Shown: in pieces, positions 31,259 through 39,602 of the stretch
Layout of the letters: the number at the start of each line of letters is the position of its first letter
How positions within the stretch are numbered: position 1 is the first letter of the stretch
Assembly: GCF_018130785.1 (NCBI RefSeq)
Contig: NZ_JAFCJT010000004.1
Span: 1-64,000 of the forward strand
Origin: Bradyrhizobium liaoningense
Lineage (GTDB): Bacteria; Pseudomonadota; Alphaproteobacteria; Rhizobiales; Xanthobacteraceae
DNA: 64,000 nt
Direction: 5' to 3'
The notes under the pieces: generated by a model
Told to the model about the DNA's origin: nothing
Databases searched by the model: none
The model's input: only the letters and a program-made list of their open reading frames with translations
Position numbers and translations under genes: made by a program

Positions 31259-32227
31259 ATGTTCACACTCTCTCGGACGCCCACCTTCCGCGACTTCCAG
31301 CGCAGATTGGGCAACTGCACCTTTCACATCAACGCCGCATATGTCGGCCTCGAATGGATAGCGCGCGGGCAGGGCAAACCCGACGATTTGCGCATTAATT
31401 GGGACGTTCCCAAAAAACCCAGAGAGGCGGTCGACCAAGCGCGTCAGCTAATCCATTCAGCAATGCTTGGGCATGTACATGATGCCTTAGATTCCTATTT
31501 GCGGCAGGTGGCAGATGTTCCTTGGACACACCTTTCGTCTAATCAGCGCGACATTCTTCGGAAATCAATCACTCGACCTGGCAAAGGGGCTTATTCGATC
31601 GCAGATCGTTTTACGGAGTTGAAGCTCGAGTTAACTGACAAAGCCCAATTGGTCGATTTCGAACTAATGAGAGTGTTGGTTGCCTGGCGAAATCAGCACG
31701 TTCATGAAGGGCTAAACGAAGCTGGCGAGTTTCGTTTGCCGGACGGCGCTGAGAACGTTCTCATCGCCGAGAAGGAGATGCTAGCCAAGCGGTACGGCGG
31801 ATTCGATCCCGGGATTCTCTTCGGTCATTTCGTCCAACGGGCTGCACCGAAACGGAAGGAAATTATCGCCCTTGTATCAGCAAGCCAAAATTACGTTCGG
31901 GCTGCGGATGGCGTGCTCCTTCAGCGATCCATCACTCGGAAAGAAGATCTGGAGAGCATCGCCCGTACGACGATCAAAGAGGCTCTATGCCGTAGCACTT
32001 ATGCTGAAATCAAGAAACTTTGGGGCAAAGATACGACGGCACGAATGCGTCGATTGAAGGCTATCTTGGAAGCGGGCGGTTTTGTTTCACCTGGACCTGA
32101 AAGAGACACCCCTCTCTCATCGGCCATATCCCTCTCTACCGAGTTCATCGAAAGGTTCGCTGGCCGCCCAGTCCAGCAAGCCATCGAGATTCTTAACTCG
32201 GTGGAATCGGCAAATGTCGCTAGGTAA
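31259..32227 (+). CDS. HEPN-motif protein of the RT cassette
   Basis: The 322-residue protein is not from a family I can name. It is largely helical, and around residue 144 it has VAWRNQHVHEG, which fits the HEPN RNase motif R-N-x3-H (R144, H149). An upstream region with LIHSAMLGHVHDALDSYLRQ is also typical of HEPN bundles. Many HEPN proteins cut RNA, including tRNA anticodon loops. The ATG lies 1 nt after the tRNA-like RNA and has no Shine-Dalgarno, so the message may be nearly leaderless after tRNA 3' processing. The next gene starts 6 nt after its stop. Composition is lower in GC than the flanks. Confidence 0.75.
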   Translation: MFTLSRTPTFRDFQRRLGNCTFHINAAYVGLEWIARGQGKPDDLRINWDVPKKPREAVDQARQLIHSAMLGHVHDALDSYLRQVADVPWTHLSSNQRDILRKSITRPGKGAYSIADRFTELKLELTDKAQLVDFELMRVLVAWRNQHVHEGLNEAGEFRLPDGAENVLIAEKEMLAKRYGGFDPGILFGHFVQRAAPKRKEIIALVSASQNYVRAADGVLLQRSITRKEDLESIARTTIKEALCRSTYAEIKKLWGKDTTARMRRLKAILEAGGFVSPGPERDTPLSSAISLSTEFIERFAGRPVQQAIEILNSVESANVAR

Positions 32228-32233
32228 ATTGAA

Positions 32234-33166
32234 ATGGCGGATCTTAAATCTGGCGAGCCATTCGGGCTCGACAACTCCTTTATCGCGACCATCGACTGGA
32301 ACTTGGCTCTCCGCCGAGCGATATACGACATGCGCTCAGATTTTATATTCGCACCCCACCTAAGATTTATTTGCGGAAGGGCCGGCAAAGAGGTCGTAGA
32401 CCAACTCAAGTCTGACCTAAAATCAGGAACCTTTAGCCCGAGCGTTCCGATCACAATAGATGTGCCAAAATCTCACTGCATGCGAGTTCTTGTGCCCTCT
32501 CGACGTGGCGGGCCGCCATTCTCGCGCCCGGGCAGCATTTTGCTCCCGCCTGATCGCATTTTCTATCAGGCATTGGCCGATCGGGCTGCTCCCATTATTG
32601 AATCGAAAACTGATAAGCGCCGCTCATTTAGCCATTGGCTCGCCGAAGGCGACAGTGAAAGCATGTTCCAACCAACGAGAGCGTGCTGGAGCCGCCTGCA
32701 AAGATCTCTTGCCAAACACGCAAAATCGAAAAGCTTGCAGTACATTTTAAAGATAGACGTCGCCAATTTCTTTGGCTCACTGAATCAACATACCATGATC
32801 AATATTCTGAGCGACGCCGGCTATCCCAAGTCTCTTTCAAGCCGACTAGAGGCACTTCTAACGAGCTACACGGGTGAGCGCAGCTCTCGTGGAATTCTGC
32901 AAGGCATGTATCCATCTGATCTGCTTGGAAATCACTATATGGCGCCGATCGACGAATTCTTGGATGAATATGGGACGCCATCCGCCCGGTATGTGGATGA
33001 CATTTACATTTTCGTTGAAAGTGTCGATGCAGCAGACAAGCTACTTCGTATATTAATACCGTACCTGCGAGGGTACGACTTAGCACTAAACGAAGCTAAA
33101 TCGGTCATCATGCCCAAAGCTTCGCTTCTGACAGAGGAGCCAGACTTGGAGGCTCTTATTTTCTAA
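32234..33166 (+). CDS. Reverse transcriptase (defence-type, retron/Abi/DRT-like)
   Basis: The 310-residue frame has the RT palm motifs in order: an N-terminal block with LLPPDRIFYQALAD (about 103-116), motif A LQYILKIDVANFFGSL with D175, motif B RGILQGMYPSDLLGN with Q223, motif C ARYVDDIYIF with D255 and D256, and motif D/E YDLALNEAKSVI. There is no group II intron maturase region. The style of motif B (QG-x3-SDLL-N) is seen in Abi and DRT reverse transcriptases. It follows the HEPN gene by 6 nt. The frame ends at a TAA at 33164, but coding sense continues in the +1 frame. Confidence 0.88.
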   Translation: MADLKSGEPFGLDNSFIATIDWNLALRRAIYDMRSDFIFAPHLRFICGRAGKEVVDQLKSDLKSGTFSPSVPITIDVPKSHCMRVLVPSRRGGPPFSRPGSILLPPDRIFYQALADRAAPIIESKTDKRRSFSHWLAEGDSESMFQPTRACWSRLQRSLAKHAKSKSLQYILKIDVANFFGSLNQHTMINILSDAGYPKSLSSRLEALLTSYTGERSSRGILQGMYPSDLLGNHYMAPIDEFLDEYGTPSARYVDDIYIFVESVDAADKLLRILIPYLRGYDLALNEAKSVIMPKASLLTEEPDLEALIF

Positions 33167-33881
33167 TGCCGTCGAAGAAATATCGAAACAAGTTGATGAT
33201 ACCGATTTTAGTGCCGACTATGGATTTCAGTCGGAATGGAATGATGAAGAGGACGAAGCAGACCAAGATCAAAAAGAGGAATTGGAATTAGAGGCAACTA
33301 AGATTCTCTTCGACTCGCTCTCCGATTACCCAGGCCAAGAGGAGAACATTGAAAGATTTTGCTTGCCGCTATTCTCAAAGGCAGCCTCGGACTACGCTAT
33401 AGCTCACGTCCTTGATGCGTTTAAGAAACGGCCTTCAATGTCGCAAATATATGCGTCGTATCTCGCGAAATTCCTGGAGAAGACGGGCGTGAGCGAATTG
33501 CTTACAGAGTTGCTCGCAGACGCATCCCTTACGGATTGGCAAAAAATGTGGGTGCTAGCGGCACTCATGCAGCGCCGCCCCTTTAAAGACACTTCCATCA
33601 AGACATCTTTGAGACTTCTAAGAGATGCCACGCATCACGATGCCTTGCGAGCGATCGCCGCCATTTATGTTGGAAGATTTGGCGATCACGCCCGTCGAAA
33701 GGATCTTTTTGCAATATACCCGTCGGTGTCATCCTATATACAAGCTGCCATTTATTTCTCGTCCAGAAGTTGGCCGCCGGTTGAGCGCTCGAACGCCAAA
33801 GCCAGTTGGGGAGCTCATGGTCCGTTGAACACTCTTCTCACTACAGCAATGGCTAAGCCTATAAAGAAGCCATCTCTATAG
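33159..33881 (+). CDS. C-terminal helical part of the RT, in the +1 frame
   Basis: Frame 0 is open from 33132, overlaps the RT frame by 35 nt and reads FSNAVEEISKQVDDTDFSAD onward, through an acidic linker to an all-helical domain of about 200 residues. It has no good start codon: TTG at 33282 is the first candidate and lies mid-linker. Skipping the A at 33158 joins it to the RT as EAL-FSNAVEEI. So the RT is probably one protein of about 550 residues, broken by a one-base insertion or read through by +1 frameshifting. Helical tails like this occur in Abi/DRT reverse transcriptases. Confidence 0.6.
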   Translation, partial: FSNAVEEISKQVDDTDFSADYGFQSEWNDEEDEADQDQKEELELEATKILFDSLSDYPGQEENIERFCLPLFSKAASDYAIAHVLDAFKKRPSMSQIYASYLAKFLEKTGVSELLTELLADASLTDWQKMWVLAALMQRRPFKDTSIKTSLRLLRDATHHDALRAIAAIYVGRFGDHARRKDLFAIYPSVSSYIQAAIYFSSRSWPPVERSNAKASWGAHGPLNTLLTTAMAKPIKKPSL

Positions 33882-33907
33882 ATCCACGTCGATCGGTCAC
33901 CGCCAAC

Positions 33908-35650
33908 TTAATTCTGCAACCTCACCCCCAGCATCACAACCGTCCCCTGCGAACTCGAGCCCGCCTGGTTCGAATCAAGGATGTCGTGGCGCAGTGTGCC
34001 CTTGATCCAGATGTTGCGGTTGAGCTTGTAGATCAGATTGCCTTCGAGCGAGTAGGTTTTGTCGTTGCGGCCCTGGTTCTGGTAATCGTAGGTGCCGTAG
34101 GTGAACCTGCCGACTGCGGTGAGCCAGCGGCGGAAGTCGTGATCGACCTCGACCCCGTAGGTGTGCACCAGCACGCCGGAGGAGCCGGGGACCGTGGTCT
34201 CGGCGATCTGCGTGTCGGTGGCGAATTTCACCGTGGTGAGGCCGCTCGCGTTCCAGATCAGCGAGCCCGAGGTGAGGAAGCCCGCGAGCTGGCTGAGGCG
34301 CGGGTCGACGTAATTGCGCGCGGAATAGCCGACCGAGATCTCGCCGATGAGGATGCGCGAGAACTCGAAGGACGAGCCGACCTTCGCGTAGCCGCCGTTC
34401 GAATCGCGGAAGTAGCCGTTGCGGTCGGCGGCCTGGTCGTGCACGCGGGTGTCGCCCTCGATCTCGACGAACGGCTTCAGGCCCGGCTTCAGGTCGTAGG
34501 AGAAGCGGCCGACGCCGCCATACTGGTTGAAGTCGCGATCGCCGTTGCTGAAGGTCGAGCCATCGGTGAGCTTGGAATCGGTGTAGGCGATGCGATCCAC
34601 CGTGGCGCCGGCTGCGACCTGGAAGCGATTAAAAGTCTGGTCGAAGCCGAGCGTGGTGCCGTAGGCGGCGTAAACCGGATATTTCTGCAGGCCGGCCTGC
34701 ACGTTCGGGCTGCCGGGATTGTCGGTGGCGATCCGCAGGCGGAGCTGCGAGGTCAGCTTGAAATCGCGGTCGACGTCGAGGCGGCCGTCGACATGGCCGG
34801 TGAAATCGGGGCGGTCGATCTCGACCGGCGACGGCGAGGCGAAGCCGTCGATCGTCGCCGGCATGTTGTTGGTGTAGCCGGAGAACGAGCCGCGCAGATC
34901 GGCGACCAGCGCGTGGCGCTCCCAGTCGGACATCACGAGAAGATCGGGCGCGACGACATAGGCCGGCGAGCCGACCGGCTTGTTCAGGCGCGCCGGATTG
35001 GTGTCGTAGCCGGCGGAGAGCTCGAGCCCGCCCTTGATCAGGAAGCTGCCGGCATAGTCGCCGACCGCGCCGAACGCGTCGTCATCGACCTTGAGGCGGC
35101 GGCGCAGCGGCTGGCCCGGCACGTTGCCGGCCATCGCCGGGGCGACCGGTGTCTTGTGCGCGGTCTCGGACGGCGGCGGCGCGATGCGCGGCGGGCCAAG
35201 CGTCCTGTCCGGCGTTGCCGGCGGCACCGGCGAGCCCGGTCCGACCGGACGCTTCGGCTTCGGCTGCCCGGGATAGAGCTTGGGCTGCTGCCGCTTGCGG
35301 TTGAGCGAGTCGTAGCCGGAGGCGTTGGCGCCGTTGGCCGCCGGCAGGCCGTAGGTCGGGACCTGACCGACGCGCGAGGTCGCCGGCGCCTGCTGGCGCT
35401 TGCGCGGATCGGCATTGGGATCGGGCAGCGCCGGGAGCGCATCCGAGGGTGCCTGCGGCACGCCCGCCGTGCGGCGCGTCGGCAGCGTGTCGGGCGCGGC
35501 AAAGCCGCCGCGGTTGGGATTGAACAGGTCGGGCGTGAGGCTCTGGGCAGCCGCCGGCGCGCTTTGCAGGGCGGTCAGCGCAAGGCACGGCAAAGTCGCG
35601 CGCAGGAAATGCCCGCGTTTGCTCCGGCTCGTGCCTGGAGGCGCCCCCAC
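33908..35650 (-). CDS. Outer membrane beta-barrel protein
   Basis: The 580-residue protein has a signal peptide ending APAAAQ, a long Pro-rich linker to about residue 185, and then a beta-barrel with alternating strands (FLIKGGLELSAGYDTNP; FRRWLTAVGRFTYGTYDYQN) that ends in VVMLGVRLQN. It fits the OmpL/'outer membrane beta-barrel' family of rhizobia, whose role is unknown. GTG is the start, with GGAG about 12 nt upstream. It lies next to kdsD on the opposite strand, consistent with an envelope role. Confidence 0.82.
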   Translation of the reverse strand: MGAPPGTSRSKRGHFLRATLPCLALTALQSAPAAAQSLTPDLFNPNRGGFAAPDTLPTRRTAGVPQAPSDALPALPDPNADPRKRQQAPATSRVGQVPTYGLPAANGANASGYDSLNRKRQQPKLYPGQPKPKRPVGPGSPVPPATPDRTLGPPRIAPPPSETAHKTPVAPAMAGNVPGQPLRRRLKVDDDAFGAVGDYAGSFLIKGGLELSAGYDTNPARLNKPVGSPAYVVAPDLLVMSDWERHALVADLRGSFSGYTNNMPATIDGFASPSPVEIDRPDFTGHVDGRLDVDRDFKLTSQLRLRIATDNPGSPNVQAGLQKYPVYAAYGTTLGFDQTFNRFQVAAGATVDRIAYTDSKLTDGSTFSNGDRDFNQYGGVGRFSYDLKPGLKPFVEIEGDTRVHDQAADRNGYFRDSNGGYAKVGSSFEFSRILIGEISVGYSARNYVDPRLSQLAGFLTSGSLIWNASGLTTVKFATDTQIAETTVPGSSGVLVHTYGVEVDHDFRRWLTAVGRFTYGTYDYQNQGRNDKTYSLEGNLIYKLNRNIWIKGTLRHDILDSNQAGSSSQGTVVMLGVRLQN

Positions 35651-35842
35651 GATGTAAGAACTCCAACGAAATCAGAGACTTCCATGATGACCTCCACCGG
35701 TTGGCGGGAACCATCGTTAATGGAGTTAAAACAATTATGGTTAATGACCGGTTGAGGGCTTTGGCGGCCGCGTCGCCTCTCCCGCTCGGGCATGCTAAGC
35801 AGGCGCCAACGGGCGAGCGCCCCTCCTCCCTGGACCCCAGAC

Positions 35843-36850
35843 ATGCCGAGCTCGAAACCGCTGATGACCCAATCATCCGGCCCCATCCCCGATAGCGTCG
35901 AATCCGCACTCCGCACGCTGGAGACGGAGAGCGGCGGCATCAATGCGCTCGCCGCCGCGCTACGCGGTCCGCTGGGCGCCACCTTCGCCAAGGCGGTCGA
36001 CCTGATCCGCAACGCCAAGGGCCGCGTCATCGTCACCGGGCTCGGCAAATCGGGCCACATGGCGCGCAAGATCGCGGCGACGCTGGCCTCGACCGGCACG
36101 CCGGCCTTCTTCGTCCACACCGCGGAAGCCGCCCATGGCGACCTCGGCATGATCACCGCCGACGACGTCATCATGGCGCTGTCCTGGTCCGGCGAGCAGC
36201 CGGAGATGAAGACCCTCGTGAACTATTCGGCGCGCTTCGCGATCCCGATGATCGCGGTGACCTCGAACGCCACGTCCTCGCTGGGACAGGCCGCCGACAT
36301 CGTGATCGAGCTGCCGAAGGCGCGCGAGGCCTGCCCGCACAATCTGGCACCGACCACCTCGACGATGATGCAGGTCGCGATCGGCGATGCCATCGCGATC
36401 GCGCTGCTCGAAGGCCGCGGCTTCACCGCGCTGGAGTTCGCGCATTTCCACCCCGGCGGCAAGCTGGGCGCGATGCTGAAATTCGTCCGCGACTACATGC
36501 GCACGGGCGCGGAGATCCCGCTCAAGCCGCTCGGCACCAAGATGTCGGACGCGGTGATGGAGATGTCCGCCAAGGGCCTCGGGTGCGTCTGCATCGTCGA
36601 CGATGCCGGCGGCATCGCGGGCATCATCACCGACGGCGATCTGCGCCGCCACATGCGGCCGGATCTCCTGACGGCGTCCGTCGACGACATCATGACGAGA
36701 CAGCCGAAGACCGTGCCGCCCTCGATGCTCGCCACCGAGATGATCGAGGTGCTGAACACACGCAAGATCACGACGCTGGTCGTGACCGAAGCGGACAAGG
36801 TGGTGGGCATCGTGCACCTGCACGATCTGCTGCGGGCGGGCGTCGCGTAA
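35843..36850 (+). CDS. kdsD: D-arabinose 5-phosphate isomerase, KpsF/GutQ family
   Basis: The 335-residue protein has an SIS domain at about 35-195 (VIVTGLGKSGHMARKIAATL; ALSWSGEQPEMK; AHGDLGM) and two CBS repeats in the last 130 residues (CIVDDAGGIAGIITDGDLRR; TTLVVTEADKVVGIVHLHDL). It converts ribulose 5-phosphate to arabinose 5-phosphate for KDO synthesis and lipopolysaccharide. The start is uncertain: ATG at 35843 or 35864 both lack strong ribosome sites. Confidence 0.92.
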   Translation: MPSSKPLMTQSSGPIPDSVESALRTLETESGGINALAAALRGPLGATFAKAVDLIRNAKGRVIVTGLGKSGHMARKIAATLASTGTPAFFVHTAEAAHGDLGMITADDVIMALSWSGEQPEMKTLVNYSARFAIPMIAVTSNATSSLGQAADIVIELPKAREACPHNLAPTTSTMMQVAIGDAIAIALLEGRGFTALEFAHFHPGGKLGAMLKFVRDYMRTGAEIPLKPLGTKMSDAVMEMSAKGLGCVCIVDDAGGIAGIITDGDLRRHMRPDLLTASVDDIMTRQPKTVPPSMLATEMIEVLNTRKITTLVVTEADKVVGIVHLHDLLRAGVA

Positions 36851-36872
36851 GGCGCACGGTCTTTCCTCTCGT

Positions 36873-36909
36873 CATTCCGGGGCGCGCCACTTGGCGCGAG
36901 CCCGGAATG
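36873..36909. repeat. ATTCCGGG palindromic repeat (copy 1)
   Basis: ATTCCGGG and CCCGGAAT enclose GCGCGCC/GGCGCGA. The same family occurs in a larger form at 59865-59990. It sits between kdsD and the convergent carboxymuconolactone decarboxylase-like gene, where it could act as a two-way end of transcription. Confidence 0.85.
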
Positions 36910-36913
36910 GCAG

Positions 36914-37465
36914 CTACGTCGGAAACCGCGCAGCCTTCTCCTCCAGCGGCAGTCGCAGCCCGTTCGCCAGATACGACACCGTGCGGTAGAAGCCGCACAG
37001 CAGCATGATCTCCAGGATCTGCCCCTCGTCGTAATGCACCGACAGCGCGGCGAACTCGGCATCGTCAAGCGTCGCGCGGTGATGCAGCGCGTCCACGGCC
37101 GCGATCAGCGCCTGCTCGGCCGGCGACCAGCACGGCGACGTGGCATCGCCCAGCACAGTAGTGCGTACTTCCTCCTCGGTGAGCTTCGCCGGTCCGGCAA
37201 AGACCGCGACATGCACCCCCCATTCATATTCGCAACCGTTCAGCGCGCAGGTCCGGTCGATGACGATCTCGCGCTGGCGCAGGGAGAGTGGACCCGGATC
37301 AAGAAGCCCGCCGGCGCGGAACTTGTCCCAGGCGCGCGCGTGGCCCGCCATCACCCGGAACAGCACCAGCGGCGGCGCGCCGCGCATGATGCGGTCGAAT
37401 TGCGCCTGGATATCCGGGGGATAAGGCTGATCGAGCGGGGCGATGCGCGGCGTGGCCTGAGACAT
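36914..37465 (-). CDS. Carboxymuconolactone decarboxylase (AhpD-like) family protein
   Basis: A 183-residue helical protein of the AhpD-like fold. It has the CMD pattern LSLRQREIVIDRTCALNGCE, then YEWGVHVAVFAGPAKLTEEE, with a cysteine pair and histidine in the position of the AhpD redox centre. Such proteins act in peroxide defence or in decarboxylation. It is divergent from an HxlR regulator with two matching operator palindromes between them, so it is the likely target. Confidence 0.85.
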   Translation of the reverse strand: MSQATPRIAPLDQPYPPDIQAQFDRIMRGAPPLVLFRVMAGHARAWDKFRAGGLLDPGPLSLRQREIVIDRTCALNGCEYEWGVHVAVFAGPAKLTEEEVRTTVLGDATSPCWSPAEQALIAAVDALHHRATLDDAEFAALSVHYDEGQILEIMLLCGFYRTVSYLANGLRLPLEEKAARFPT

Positions 37466-37479
37466 GGGCCGTCTCCGTT

Positions 37480-37518
37480 GCTACATTTATCGTAGCAGTA
37501 CGCTACATTATCTGTAGC
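37480..37518. promoter_or_regulatory. Twin palindromic operators
   Basis: GCTACATTTATCGTAGC (37480-37496) and GCTACATTATCTGTAGC (37502-37518) are two near-identical 17-bp palindromes, 22 bp centre to centre, or two helical turns. They lie between the HxlR and AhpD-like genes and are best read as HxlR binding sites. Confidence 0.75.
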
Positions 37519-37538
37519 AACACGCAAGAGGGGCTGAC

Positions 37539-37859
37539 ATGGCGAAACAGGCCGCATCGGGGAACGTCCGCGGCTCGCGCACCGGGCGGCCGATCATGGC
37601 GCTGCTCGATTTGCTGGGCCGGCGCTGGAGCTTGCGGATCCTGTGGGAATTGCGCGAGGAGCCCCTCACCTCCCGCGCGCTGCGCACCGCCTGCGACGAA
37701 GCCTCGCCGACGGTGCTGCAGGCGCGGCTGACGGAGTTGCGCGAGGCCGGGTTCGTCGAGCTGGGCGACGGCGGAGGTTACGGGCTGACAACGCTGGGGC
37801 GGGAGCTGTGCGAGACGTTCATGCCGCTGCACCGCTTTGCGGAGAGGTGGAGGAGGTAG
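37539..37859 (+). CDS. HxlR-family transcriptional regulator
   Basis: A 106-residue winged-helix protein with the HxlR signature: LLDLLGRRWSLRILWELREE, then LTSRALRTACDEASPTVLQA and a C-terminal YGLTTLGRELCETFMPLHRF. There is no conserved N-terminal cysteine like that of YodB. AGAGGGG precedes the ATG. It likely represses itself and the divergent AhpD-like gene through the twin operators. Redox or reactive-carbonyl signals are typical inducers of this family (inference). Confidence 0.9.
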   Translation: MAKQAASGNVRGSRTGRPIMALLDLLGRRWSLRILWELREEPLTSRALRTACDEASPTVLQARLTELREAGFVELGDGGGYGLTTLGRELCETFMPLHRFAERWRR

Positions 37860-37867
37860 GGCGCTTG

Positions 37868-37907
37868 CTTACCCTCCCCCTCCAGGGACCCTCCAGGGGA
37901 GGGTAAG
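37868..37907. repeat. CTTACCCTCCCC palindromic repeat (copy 2)
   Basis: CTTACCCTCCCC and GGGGAGGGTAAG are perfect 12-bp arms around CTCCAGGGACCCTCCA. It lies between the HxlR gene and the convergent NfeD gene. Confidence 0.88.
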
Positions 37908-37913
37908 AAGCAG

Positions 37914-38357
37914 CTACGTCGCCGCCACAGTCAGGTTCGCACCGTCCACCTGCACCACCTTCACCTTCGTTCCCGCCGGCGTGTCGGGGCCGGCGACGCG
38001 CCAGATCGTGTCGCCGATACGGACCGTGCCGTTGCCGTCGATGATCGGCTTCTCCAGCGTGAACTCGCGGCCGAGCAATGCCTCGCTTCGCTTGTTGAGG
38101 AAGGGGCTGGTGCTTGCGTCCAGCTTCGGCCGCGCAAGCCGGCGCCACACCGGTACGGCGGCCGCTGCGAAGATTGCGAACATCACGAGCTGGATCTGCC
38201 ACGACACGGCGACAGCAAAGGAGATCAGGCCGACCAGCAACGCGGCGAGCCCGAGCCAGAACAGGAATACGCCCGGCGCCAGCACCTCCAGCGCCATCAG
38301 GATGAAGCCGAAGATCAGCCAGTTCCAGGTGCCGAGCGATACGAACATGTCGGTCAT
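37914..38357 (-). CDS. NfeD-family membrane protein (short, OB-fold type)
   Basis: The 147-residue protein has two or three membrane helices in the first 70 residues (NWLIFGFILMALEVLAPGVF; LFWLGLAALLVGLISF) and a C-terminal OB-fold (IDGNGTVRIGDTIWRVAGPD). This is the NfeD1b type, without the ClpP-like protease domain. NfeD proteins work with SPFH/stomatin partners, and here such a gene lies 54 nt upstream on the same strand. They may shape membrane domains. Confidence 0.88.
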   Translation of the reverse strand: MTDMFVSLGTWNWLIFGFILMALEVLAPGVFLFWLGLAALLVGLISFAVAVSWQIQLVMFAIFAAAAVPVWRRLARPKLDASTSPFLNKRSEALLGREFTLEKPIIDGNGTVRIGDTIWRVAGPDTPAGTKVKVVQVDGANLTVAAT

Positions 38358-38376
38358 GACACGACCTCTTTATATT

Positions 38377-38407
38377 GGCGCATGCACTTATTGGAAGCGC
38401 ATGCGCC
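38377..38407 (-). other. Hairpin in the SPFH-NfeD spacer
   Basis: GGCGCATGC (38377-38385) and GCATGCGCC (38399-38407) form a 9-bp stem with a 13-nt loop just after the SPFH stop. It lacks a T tract and may adjust expression of nfeD relative to the SPFH gene. Confidence 0.5.
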
Positions 38408-38411
38408 TTGA

Positions 38412-39416
38412 TTACCCTTGCCGCGGCGGCACCGCCGGCGGCGTACTGCCAGTGGTCGGCACCGAGCCGCCGCGGCGGGCGGCAGCGACCGCGGACGCAG
38501 CGCTTTCGCCGAACGTTGCCTTGGCAATCTCGCCGATGCCGGCGAGCGAGCCCAGCATGCTCATCGCCTCGACCGGAAGCATGATGACCTTCTGGTTCGG
38601 CGAGTCGGCCAGTTGCCCGAACGCCTTGATATACTTGTCGGCGATGAAATAGTTCAGCGCGGCGACATCACCCTTGGAAATCGCTTCGCTGACCATCTGG
38701 GTTGCCTTGGCCTCGGCCTCCGCGGAACGTTCGCGCGCTTCGGCATCGCGGAACGCAGCTTCCCTGCGGCCTTCGGCCTGGAGGATCTGGCCCTGCTTGG
38801 CGCCCTCGGCGCGCAGGATCTCGGACTGGCGCTGGCCTTCGGCGGCCAGAATGTCGGCGCGCTTGACGCGCTCGGCCTTCATCTGCCGGCCCATGGCTTC
38901 GACGAGGTCGGCGGGCGGCACGATGTCCTTGATCTCGATGCGGTTGACCTTGACGCCCCAGGGCGAGACGGCGGCATCGACGACGCGCAGCAGGCGCTCG
39001 TTGATCTCGTCGCGATGCGACAGCACCTGGTCGAGATCCATCGAGCCCATCACCGAGCGGATGTTGGTCATGGTCAGGACCGTTATCGCCTGGTTGAGGT
39101 TGGCGACCTCGTAGCTTGCCTTCGCGGCGTCGAACACCTGATAGAAGGCGACGCCGTCCACCGTCACGGTGGCGTTGTCCTTGGTGATCACCTCCTGCTC
39201 GGGGATGTCGATCACCTGCTCCATCATGTTGATCTTGCGCCCGACGCGATCGAAATAGGGGACGATCAGATTGAGCCCCGGGCTCAGCGTCTGGGTGTAC
39301 TTGCCGAACCGTTCGATGGTCCAGTCATAGCCCTGCGGCACCGTCTTCACGCCGGCAACCAGCGTGACGATGACGAGCAACACCAGAACAATCGCGAAAA
39401 CATCGAAACCGCTCAT
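38412..39416 (-). CDS. SPFH/band 7 (stomatin/QmcA-like) protein
   Basis: The 334-residue protein has one N-terminal membrane helix ([20 protein letters not shown]), the SPFH domain ([36 protein letters not shown]) to about 190, then a long coiled coil rich in A, E, R and Q ([20 protein letters not shown]). It is of the QmcA/stomatin type, which forms oligomeric membrane microdomains and interacts with membrane proteases. It pairs with NfeD downstream. Confidence 0.93.
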   Translation of the reverse strand: MSGFDVFAIVLVLLVIVTLVAGVKTVPQGYDWTIERFGKYTQTLSPGLNLIVPYFDRVGRKINMMEQVIDIPEQEVITKDNATVTVDGVAFYQVFDAAKASYEVANLNQAITVLTMTNIRSVMGSMDLDQVLSHRDEINERLLRVVDAAVSPWGVKVNRIEIKDIVPPADLVEAMGRQMKAERVKRADILAAEGQRQSEILRAEGAKQGQILQAEGRREAAFRDAEARERSAEAEAKATQMVSEAISKGDVAALNYFIADKYIKAFGQLADSPNQKVIMLPVEAMSMLGSLAGIGEIAKATFGESAASAVAAARRGGSVPTTGSTPPAVPPRQG

Positions 39417-39602
39417 ATTTCCTCCAAGGCAGGAAAAGCCCTTTCCCGCGCTGTCATTGGTCGGGATCGCAACCCTACCGGTTCAGCGGTCACGATTCAC
39501 GTCGGTTTGTCGCGATAATTTCGCAAGGAGAACGGCAGATGTATTTATTTGGCCCGGCCGGAGTCCGGCCATTGAAAAACGACGGCGACTCACCATCGGT
39601 CG

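Noticed and set aside
32234-33881. Group II intron RT
   Set aside because: No maturase or endonuclease region follows the palm, and no intron domain V-like sequence was seen nearby.
31034-33900. Integrative element using the tRNA as attachment site
   Set aside because: There is no integrase in the cassette and no copy of a tRNA 3' end at its right border near 33890.
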